Source of the DNA: Kitasatospora aureofaciens
GTDB taxonomy: Bacteria; Actinomycetota; Actinomycetes; Streptomycetales; Streptomycetaceae
Assembly (NCBI RefSeq): GCF_001188955.3
Contig: NZ_JPRF03000034.1
Coordinates: 2,501-66,500 of the forward strand
Reading direction: 5' to 3'
Length of the DNA: 64,000 bases
Positions 7,105 through 14,435 of the stretch are shown here, piece by piece. Position 1 is the first letter of the stretch, and the number at the start of each line of letters is the position of its first letter. A model generated the notes under the pieces. That model was not told the DNA's origin. It ran no database searches and saw only the letters and a program-made list of their open reading frames with translations. A program made the position numbers and the translations under genes.

Positions 7105-9645
7105 GTGAACCGGTGGGAATTCAGTCACGGAATCGTCGGTGTCAACGCTCCGAGTTGGCTCACCTACGAGGTGCACCGCCCGTACTTCGACGGCGCCGAA
7201 TCACCGGCCACGGTCATTCAGGCACGGTCTGCGGTCCTCGCCGCCCGGCGTTTCGAGAACCGCTCTCCGGGCGCGCTGCGGTTCGGCATGACGATGCCCG
7301 CGAGCTACCGCCGGCTGCTGGTGCAGGAGTCCCGGCTGACCGCCTACCGGGCGACGGTCCCGACCGACCTTCCCGACGAACTGGCCTCCCCCGCCTGGCG
7401 GCGGATGACCGGGGCGTACCGGCGGCACGCCGAGCTGGACCAGCTGGACCGGTCCGGCCTCGCGCACTGGCTGGTCGCGGTCTGCCTCCCCGCCGCGGTT
7501 CTCGAAGTCGTCCCGGCGGACCTCGACCCGGCGGCCTGTCAGGACCAGGTGACGGCCGCCGTGCAGGCCGCCCGCGCGGCCGCCCTGTTCGGCTCCGAGG
7601 GCCTCTCCGAGCGGACCACGGCCGCCTACCGGGTGCTGGCCGACCACCCCGCGCCCACCGTCGCCCACGTCCAGGCGGTGGCCGGCTGGGGCTACCTGCT
7701 CGCACGCCACGCGGGGGACGATTCCGCCGCGCCGCTCTTCCTCGGGCGCGCCCGGGAGTTGCTCAAGGACATCGCGGGCGAGCTCACCCGCTTCACCCAC
7801 ACCGTCCTGACCGCTCGGCTGGCACTGCGCGAGGTGATGTACGCCGAGCGGCAGCGGGACTTCGGCAGCGCCCGGGCTCTGCTGGCCGACGTCCGGGCGA
7901 GCGTCGCCGAGCTGACCGCCCCCGACGGGGACGACGAGCTGGTCCTGCTGGAGACCCGCCGGCGGCTGCTCGACCGGCACCTGGAGATCGCCGTGCGGAC
8001 GGGCGACACCGAGGCCGAACGCGCCGCCGTCGAGGAGGGCGTGGCCCTCGACCCCTGGGACGTGAAGATCCGGATGCAGGCGGCACAGGCCCACGAGCGC
8101 GCGGGCGAGCACGAGCAGGCGCTGGCCGGCTACCTGCACGCCGCCCGGCTCGGCCCGTTCGGCACCGGCTTCGCCCTGCTGCGGGCCGCCGACCGCGCCC
8201 GCGAACTCGGGCACACCGAGTTCGCCCGGGTTCTCAACGAACGGGCCTTCCGCGCCGCCCCGCGCGCCGGCGCCACCCGGGACGCGCTGCTGGACGCCTG
8301 CCGGCGGGACGGCGACCGACCCCTGGCCGAACTGACCGAGCGGGCCGCCACCCGGGACCGGGAGCGGCCGTACGCCAACAACTGGCACTACCGGATGTAC
8401 GCCTCGTACTTCAACCTGGGCGAGTCCGAATCGCCCGGCCTCTACGCCCGGCTGCCCAGCCTGGCCTACGAGTTCGCCGAGCGCGGGGGCGAGCGCGGGG
8501 CCGAGCGGGCCGAGGTCAACTGGCAGCGCCTGATGCCGCCCGCCTTCCGGGGCAACCTGATCCGCGAGTCCGGGCTGACCGAGTTCGCGGTCGACCACCC
8601 CGCCGACCTGCCCGAACACCTGCGCACGCCGCGCTGGAACCGGCTGTGCGAATGGCTGGACGACTTCGGCGGTCAAGGACCCGAGCGGCAGCAGCAGGTC
8701 GCCATGGTGCTGTACCGGCTCGGATTCGCCAAGCTCGTCCTGGAGTTGATCCCCGCCGTGCCGGTCGACCGGCTGCGGACCCCGGCCGAGCTCCGGCTGC
8801 ACCACTGGCGCGACCTGGTGCGGTACGTCGCCTCCGTCGGCACCCGGGTGGCCGCCCCGGAGACCTCCTTCGCCATCGCGGAACACCCGGCCTGCCCGAC
8901 CAACCTCCGGTTCGTCATCGCCGTGGTGGCGGTGGTGTTCCACGCCCGCGAGACGCGTTCGCTGGAGGAGGCGACGCGCTGGCGTGAGATCGGCGCCCGG
9001 GCGCTGGAGGAGCTGCTGGCGGAACCGGACCGCTCCCCGTTCGAGAAGATGATGGCGGAGAGCCGGTTCTACCGCAGCGTCAGCTTCGTTCCGTTCCTGG
9101 CCGGGGACCGCGGCTGGCTGGCCCGCGACATGGACCGTGCCGAGGAGCTCGCCCGGGCGGTGCCCGCCGAAGGGCCGTACCAGGAGTTCCTCAAACGGGA
9201 GAACCTGCGGGCCTGCGTGGAGAGCCGCTCCAAGGAGTGCTACGCCTTCGGCGAGGACGAACGGGGCGACCGGCTGGTCGCGGAGGCGCTGGCCCTGGAC
9301 CCGTACGAGCCCAAGACCCACATCGAGGTGGCGGAGGGCCTGCTGCGGCGCGACCTCCCCCGGGAGGCGGCCGACAGCTACCTGCGCACCGCCCGGCTCG
9401 GCCCGGTCTCCACCGCGTTCGGCTACGCGTCGGCGGGCGAGTGCTTCCGGCGGGCCGGGCGGCCGGTCCTCGCCGAGGACTGCTTCCTCCAGGCCCTCCG
9501 GCTGGACCCGTACGCCATCTCCGCGGCCCGCGGCTGGGCGGCGGTCGGCGCGGCCAACGGCATGGGCGAGCTGGCCCGCACGTACCTGGCCGACCTGGAG
9601 GCCTGGGGAGCGGCCCGGCTCGCGGCCCGACGGGAGCGGCCGTGA
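7105..9645 (+). CDS. Large TPR-like protein made of two copies of a ~415-residue unit
   Basis: Soluble 846-residue helical protein with no signal peptide or membrane segment. Residues about 20-395 and 428-815 are diverged copies of one unit. YRRLLVQESRLTAY (68-81) aligns with FRGNLIRESGLTEF (481-494), LDPWDVK (315-321) with LDPYEPK (731-737), and AARLGPFGTGFA with TARLGPVSTAFG. Each unit ends in TPR-like helical pairs (ALAGYLHAARLGP; AADSYLRTARLGP). The GTG start at 7105 follows AGAGGAAC; an in-frame ATG at 7057 would lie too near the hairpin. It overlaps the aminopeptidase by 4 nt. The fold suggests peptide or protein binding, perhaps as a scaffold for the small peptide. Catalytic function is unknown. 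Confidence 0.85.
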   Translation: MNRWEFSHGIVGVNAPSWLTYEVHRPYFDGAESPATVIQARSAVLAARRFENRSPGALRFGMTMPASYRRLLVQESRLTAYRATVPTDLPDELASPAWRRMTGAYRRHAELDQLDRSGLAHWLVAVCLPAAVLEVVPADLDPAACQDQVTAAVQAARAAALFGSEGLSERTTAAYRVLADHPAPTVAHVQAVAGWGYLLARHAGDDSAAPLFLGRARELLKDIAGELTRFTHTVLTARLALREVMYAERQRDFGSARALLADVRASVAELTAPDGDDELVLLETRRRLLDRHLEIAVRTGDTEAERAAVEEGVALDPWDVKIRMQAAQAHERAGEHEQALAGYLHAARLGPFGTGFALLRAADRARELGHTEFARVLNERAFRAAPRAGATRDALLDACRRDGDRPLAELTERAATRDRERPYANNWHYRMYASYFNLGESESPGLYARLPSLAYEFAERGGERGAERAEVNWQRLMPPAFRGNLIRESGLTEFAVDHPADLPEHLRTPRWNRLCEWLDDFGGQGPERQQQVAMVLYRLGFAKLVLELIPAVPVDRLRTPAELRLHHWRDLVRYVASVGTRVAAPETSFAIAEHPACPTNLRFVIAVVAVVFHARETRSLEEATRWREIGARALEELLAEPDRSPFEKMMAESRFYRSVSFVPFLAGDRGWLARDMDRAEELARAVPAEGPYQEFLKRENLRACVESRSKECYAFGEDERGDRLVAEALALDPYEPKTHIEVAEGLLRRDLPREAADSYLRTARLGPVSTAFGYASAGECFRRAGRPVLAEDCFLQALRLDPYAISAARGWAAVGAANGMGELARTYLADLEAWGAARLAARRERP

Positions 9646-11072
9646 GCGTCACCTGGGTGCTGCGCCCGGACACGGGCCCCGAGGCGGAGGCCGAGGCCGA
9701 GGCCGTCGTGCGCCCGGTGCGGGCCGGCGAGCCGCCCGCCGACCTGCCCGCCGCGTACCTGGCCGGCACCGGGTTCAGCGGCGAGGTGGGCCAGGTGCTG
9801 CAACTGCCCGGCGCGCCCGTGACCGTACTGCTCGGTGTCGGGCCGCGGGCCCGGCCCGACCGGGACGCGATCCGGGCCGCTGCGGCCGGGCTCGCCCGAG
9901 CCACCTCCGCCTACCGGCGGCTGGCCGTCCACGCGCCGAGCCCGGACCTCCGGCCGCTGGTCGAGGGCTACCTGCTCGGCGGGTACCGGTTCACCCGGTA
10001 CCGGAGCGGCGCGGCCGCGCCGACCGACCAGCTCATCGAGGTGCTCGCCCCGGAGACGCCGGACGCCGCCCGCGGCCTGTTCGAGGGCCGCCGACTGGCA
10101 GAAGCCGTCCTCCTGGCACGGGACCTGGTCAACGAACCCGGCGAGGCCCTCACCCCGCCCGCCTTCGCCGAACACGCCGCCAGGATCGCCGCCGAGACCG
10201 GGCTGGACTGCGAGGTCTGGGACGGCCTGCGGATCGCCGACGAGCGGCTGGGCGGACTGCTCGGGGTCAGCCGGGGCTCCCTGGTGCCGCCCAGGCTGGT
10301 CAAGCTGGGCTACCGGCCGAAGCGCTGGACCGAGCGGATCGCCCTGGTCGGCAAGGGCGTCACCTTCGACGCCGGCGGCCTGTCCCTGAAGCCCAACGCG
10401 CACCTGGCCGGCATGAAGGCCGACATGGCCGGAGCGGCCGCCGTCCTCGGCGCGATGTCCGTCCTGGGCGCGCTGGACTGCCCCGTCGCGGTGGACGCCT
10501 GGCTGCCGCTTACCGAGAACATGCCCAACGCCGATCCGATCCGGGTCGGTGACGTCCTGGTCATGCGCGACGGCACCACCGTCGAGATCTGCCACGCGGA
10601 CGCCGAAGGACGCCTGATCATGGCTGACGCACTCGTCCTGGCCGCCGAGACCGGACCACAGGCGATCATCGACATCGCCACCCTCACCGACGCCGCCGCG
10701 ATCGCCCTGGGCCGCCGGGTCGCCGCACTGATGGGCACCGACGACACGCTGATCGAGCGCCTGCGCGCGGCCGGCGCCCGGGCCGGCGAACCGCTCTGGC
10801 CACTACCGCTCCCCGACGCGTACCGGCCCCAACTCCGCTCCCGGATCGCCGACCTGGTCAACTACACCCTCGGCACCCGGCACGGCACCGCCCTGCTGGC
10901 CGGCCACTTCCTCCGCGAGTTCGTCCCGCCCCACATCCCGTGGGCCCACCTCGACATCCAGGGCACCGCCCTCTCCGACACCGACGACGCCGAATGGCCC
11001 GCAGGCGCCACCGGCTTCGGCGTCCGCACCCTCGCCGAACTCCTCACGGCCCGCCCCGGCCCGACTGCCTGA
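9642..11072 (+). CDS. M17 family leucyl aminopeptidase
   Basis: Dimetal cytosolic aminopeptidase of family M17, 476 residues. VGKGVTFDAGGLSLKP carries the metal Lys and Asp, MKADMAGAAAV the next Asp, and ADAEGRL the last Asp and Glu. The family signature NTDAEGRL reads HADAEGRL here, so the metal ligands are kept but the two residues before them differ. The gene starts with GTG inside the stop of the TPR-like gene (GTGA). As the last gene of the locus it may trim leader residues from the modified peptide; it could also be a housekeeping paralogue. Family call is firm, role inferred. Confidence 0.9.
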   Translation: MSVTWVLRPDTGPEAEAEAEAVVRPVRAGEPPADLPAAYLAGTGFSGEVGQVLQLPGAPVTVLLGVGPRARPDRDAIRAAAAGLARATSAYRRLAVHAPSPDLRPLVEGYLLGGYRFTRYRSGAAAPTDQLIEVLAPETPDAARGLFEGRRLAEAVLLARDLVNEPGEALTPPAFAEHAARIAAETGLDCEVWDGLRIADERLGGLLGVSRGSLVPPRLVKLGYRPKRWTERIALVGKGVTFDAGGLSLKPNAHLAGMKADMAGAAAVLGAMSVLGALDCPVAVDAWLPLTENMPNADPIRVGDVLVMRDGTTVEICHADAEGRLIMADALVLAAETGPQAIIDIATLTDAAAIALGRRVAALMGTDDTLIERLRAAGARAGEPLWPLPLPDAYRPQLRSRIADLVNYTLGTRHGTALLAGHFLREFVPPHIPWAHLDIQGTALSDTDDAEWPAGATGFGVRTLAELLTARPGPTA

Positions 11073-11267
11073 CTGCACGGGCGCCTTCTTCCGTCGGCGC
11101 GGAGGCCTGGAGTGGCGTGGAGGCGAGGGGGCGCGGGGGCGCGGAGTGGCGCAGATCACGGCAGGAGTCGTGCGGTGGGCGAAATGCGGGGGCCGTCGAG
11201 GTGGTTGGCACGGGCAACCGTTTTCGTCCCGGCACAGTCCACTGCCCGCCATCCGCGAGGAATCCCC

Positions 11268-12395
11268 ATGACCGTCACCGAGCCCTCCGTCTCCCGCACG
11301 ACCGAGATCCTCTCCCGCCCCGTCAGGATCAACGGGCTGACCGTGCCCAACCGCATCGTGATGGCGCCGATGACGCGCAAGTTCTCCCCGGGCGGCGTGC
11401 CCGGCGAGAACGTGCGCTCGTACTACGCGCGCCGAGCTGCGGCGGGCGTCGGTCTGATCGTCACCGAGGGAACGTACGTCGGCCACGAGTCCGCCGGTCA
11501 GAGCGACGACGTCCCGCGCTTCCACGGCGAGGAGCAGCTGGCCGGGTGGGCCCGGGTCGCCGAGGACGTCCACGCCGCGGGCGGCACGATCGTGCCGCAG
11601 CTCTGGCACGTCGGCATGGTGCGCAAGCAGAGCGACCCGCCCTTCGCCGGTGCCCCCGCCGTCGGCCCGTCCGGCATCCGGCTGGACGGCACCGAGGGAA
11701 CCGGGCGGGCGATGACCCGGGCCGACCTGGACGCCGTCATCCACGCGTTCGCCGAAGCCGCCGCGGCCGCCGAGCGGATCGGCTTCGACGGCGTCGAGCT
11801 GCACGGCGCCCACGGCTACCTGCTCGACCAGTTCCTGTGGGCCGGCACCAACCGCCGCACCGACGCCTACGGCGGCGACCCGGTCGCCCGGACGAAGTTC
11901 ACGGCCGAGCTCGTCGCCGCGGTGCGCGAGGCCGTCTCCCCCGAATTCCCGGTGATCTTCCGCTACTCGCAGTGGAAGTCGGAGAACTACGACGCCCGCC
12001 TCGCCGAGACCCCCCAGGAGCTGGAGGCGATCCTCGCCCCGCTCGCCGAGGCCGGCGTCGACGCCTTCCACGCCTCGACCCGCCGCTACTGGACCCCCGA
12101 GTTCGACGGCTCCGACCTCAACCTGGCCGGCTGGACCAAGAAGCTGACCGGCCGCCCCACCATCACCGTCGGCTCCGTCGGCCTCGACGGCGACTTCCTG
12201 GCCGCCTTCGCCGGCCAGGACTCCCCGGTCCAGGGCATCGACAACCTCCTCGACCGCCTGGAGCGCGACGAGTTCGACCTCGTCGCCGTCGGCCGCGCCC
12301 TCCTCCAGGACCCCGAGTGGGCCGCCAAGGTGCTCGACGGCCGCTTCGCCGACCTCCGCCCCTACGACGCCTCCGCGATCCGCAGCCTGAGCTGA
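11268..12395 (+). CDS. NADH:flavin oxidoreductase (Old Yellow Enzyme family)
   Basis: FMN-dependent TIM-barrel ene-reductase, 375 residues. Landmarks are NRIVMAPMTRKFSPGGVP at the N-terminus, PQLWHVGM in the FMN region, GFDGVELHGAHGYLLDQFL (His-x-x-His type catalytic pair HGAH), NRRTDAYGG, and VAVGRALLQDPEW near the C-terminus. The ATG at 11268 follows GCGAGGA. It is 195 bp downstream of the aminopeptidase and ends at a shared terminator with the convergent GH1 gene. It probably reduces activated C=C bonds in small molecules; the natural substrate is unknown. Confidence 0.9.
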   Translation: MTVTEPSVSRTTEILSRPVRINGLTVPNRIVMAPMTRKFSPGGVPGENVRSYYARRAAAGVGLIVTEGTYVGHESAGQSDDVPRFHGEEQLAGWARVAEDVHAAGGTIVPQLWHVGMVRKQSDPPFAGAPAVGPSGIRLDGTEGTGRAMTRADLDAVIHAFAEAAAAAERIGFDGVELHGAHGYLLDQFLWAGTNRRTDAYGGDPVARTKFTAELVAAVREAVSPEFPVIFRYSQWKSENYDARLAETPQELEAILAPLAEAGVDAFHASTRRYWTPEFDGSDLNLAGWTKKLTGRPTITVGSVGLDGDFLAAFAGQDSPVQGIDNLLDRLERDEFDLVAVGRALLQDPEWAAKVLDGRFADLRPYDASAIRSLS

Positions 12396-12506
12396 CCGCC
12401 GCACCCGCTGGTCTTGCGGGACGGGCCTTCGGGAGCGGGCCTTCTGACGGCCCCTGCTCCCCGGCGGTCGCCACCCGGAGCGGCCGCACACCTACCGGCG
12501 CGGAGC

Positions 12507-12531
12507 GGGAAGTCGGCCCGTCCGACTTCCC
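12507..12531. terminator. Bidirectional terminator between OYE and GH1 genes
   Basis: GGGAAGTCGG (12507-12516) and CCGACTTCCC (12522-12531) form a perfect 10-bp stem with a 5-nt loop, extended by GGAG/CTCC after one mismatch. It sits between two convergent genes, so it can serve both. Confidence 0.85.
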
Positions 12532-12567
12532 ACTCCCAGGGCGACCCACCCACCTGGGCTAACCCGC

Positions 12568-13902
12568 CTACCTCGCCCGGTGGTTGGCGATCAGGTCGCG
12601 GTACCAGGCGTACGAAGCCTTCGGGGTGCGCCGCTGCGTCTCGAAGTCGACGTGCACGAGGCCGAACCTCTGACGGAACAGCCCCTCGGCCCATTCGAAG
12701 TTGTCAAGCAGGGACCAGGTGTAGTAGCCACGGACGTCGACGCCTTCGGCAACGGCCTCGGCGACGGCGTCGAGGTGGGCGGACATGAAGTCGATGCGGG
12801 GCTGGTCGGGGGTGGTGGACTCCTCGACGGAGCAGCCGTTCTCGGTGATGGTGATCGGCGGGAGGGCCTTGCCGTACGACTCGCGCAGGTGGAGGAGGAG
12901 TTGGCGGAGGGCGTCGGGGACGACGGGCCAGCCGAAGGCGGTGTGGGGGGCGTCGGGGATGTCGACGAGGGTGAAGGGGAGGCCCGGGTCGGTGGGGGCG
13001 GCGACGCGGGTGGGGTTGTAGAAGTTGAGGCCGAAGCCGTCGAGGCCGGGGGTGTGGATGAGGTCGCTGTCGCCTGGGTGGACGGCGCCGTAGATGTCGT
13101 CGGGGACGCCGAGGGCGGAGAGGTCGGGGTAGCGACCGAGCAGGACGGGGTCGGTGAACAGGCGGTTGTGGAGATCGTCGTAGGCCGCGGCGGCGGCCAG
13201 GTCGGCGGGCGAGGAGGAGGCCGGCTGGACCGGGGTGAGGTTGTTGGAGAGCATCACCTCCAGGCCGCGCTCGTGCAGGACCGAGGCGGCCAGGCCGTGA
13301 CCGAGGAGCTGGTGATGGGCGGCGGGAAGCGCCTCGAACATCAGGGTGCGGCCGGGGGCGTGGGTGCCCAGGGCGTAACCGAAGACGGTGTGGACGAAGG
13401 GCTCGTTGAGGGTGATCCACGCCGGGACGCGGTCGCCGAGGCGGTCGGCGACGACGGCCGCGTACTCGGCGAAGCGGTACGCCGTCTCGCGGTTGAGCCA
13501 GCCGCCGAGGTCCTCGAGTGCCTGTGGGAGGTCCCAGTGGAAGAGGGTGGGGAGGGGGGTGATGCCGGCGTCGAGGAGTGCGTCGACGAGGCGGTCGTAG
13601 AAGGCGAGCCCGGCCGGGTTGACGGTGCCGGCGCCGGTGGGCAGGACCCGGGGCCAGGCGATGGAGAAGCGGTAGCCGTCCAGCCCGAGGCCCTTCATCA
13701 GCTCGATGTCCTCGAGGTACCGGTGGTAGTGGTCGCAGGCCACCGCACCGGTGAGGCCGTCGCGGACGGCGCCGGGGCGGGCGCAGAAGGTGTCCCAGAC
13801 GGACGGGCCGCGGCCGTCCTCCCCCACCGCCCCTTCGATCTGGTAGGCGGCGGTGGCGGCGCCCCAGCGGAACCCCGCCGGCAGGTCGTAGCGATCCGGC
13901 AT
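12568..13902 (-). CDS. GH1 beta-glucosidase
   Basis: Cytoplasmic retaining beta-glucosidase of family GH1, 444 residues, full length. FRWGAATAAYQIEGA (11-25) is the N-terminal GH1 signature. TLNEP carries the acid/base Glu167 and ITENG the nucleophile Glu354. YYTWSLLDNFEWAEG and FGLVHVDF close the barrel. There is no signal peptide, so it acts on imported oligosaccharides or glycosides. The gene stands alone and converges on the OYE gene; AGGAGG lies just before the ATG. Confidence 0.95.
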   Translation of the reverse strand: MPDRYDLPAGFRWGAATAAYQIEGAVGEDGRGPSVWDTFCARPGAVRDGLTGAVACDHYHRYLEDIELMKGLGLDGYRFSIAWPRVLPTGAGTVNPAGLAFYDRLVDALLDAGITPLPTLFHWDLPQALEDLGGWLNRETAYRFAEYAAVVADRLGDRVPAWITLNEPFVHTVFGYALGTHAPGRTLMFEALPAAHHQLLGHGLAASVLHERGLEVMLSNNLTPVQPASSSPADLAAAAAYDDLHNRLFTDPVLLGRYPDLSALGVPDDIYGAVHPGDSDLIHTPGLDGFGLNFYNPTRVAAPTDPGLPFTLVDIPDAPHTAFGWPVVPDALRQLLLHLRESYGKALPPITITENGCSVEESTTPDQPRIDFMSAHLDAVAEAVAEGVDVRGYYTWSLLDNFEWAEGLFRQRFGLVHVDFETQRRTPKASYAWYRDLIANHRAR

Positions 13903-14435
13903 GGCAGCCTCCTGACAAGAATGTGAGGAGCCCTCATGTTATCGGCGCGACGCCAAAGCACCAGAGGACGGTCGACCACGCCCGAAGACCCCACGATCGC
14001 TCTCCCAGAGTTCGCTTGCCCCTTAGTCAAAGAAGCACTTCCGGAGACACTCGTCTGCACTGTCCGAATCCCTCATGGCAGGAACTCGACATATTCCACG
14101 CGTCAGCGGTAGTCCTCTGGGTGACCACCTTCTGCGTCGTGCTCTGCCACGTGCTGTGCGGGCTCTGGACAGGAACGTCGACGGCGCCTGTCGGTGCGGC
14201 CCTCGTGGTCGCGGGCGAGGCGGCGTGAGCGCATCAGACACGCGGTTGGGTCGGCCGCGCGGCGAGGTGCCTGCCCGTGGCAGGTCCTTTTCCGCGCGGC
14301 CTCCCGCCGAACCGGACATGCCGGTCTCCCGGTCATCCGGCTCTCCAGTGATCACAACGTGAATAATCCGGCCGTTCGCGCCGCACGGATGCGGTCATGA
14401 CGGCCGGAAGGGGACGGGTCCGGGCCGTCAGGGAA
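13903..14435. other. 533-bp gap between GH1 and the first GH59 gene
   Basis: This stretch holds the 5' region of the GH1 gene and the 3' side of the GH59 pair. Short open frames of about 60-110 codons exist on both strands, but their translations are rich in Arg/Pro/Ser and show no recognisable domain. One frame near 14100-14200 has a hydrophobic run, but no convincing RBS. I see no gene or RNA here that I can support. Confidence 0.5.

Noticed and set aside
11268..12395. Old Yellow Enzyme as part of the small-peptide locus
   Set aside because: A 195-bp gap, its own ribosome site and no overlap set it apart from the tightly packed peptide genes.
13923..14228. 101-codon open frame with a hydrophobic run
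   Set aside because: No RBS, unusual codon choice for this genome, and no recognisable domain.
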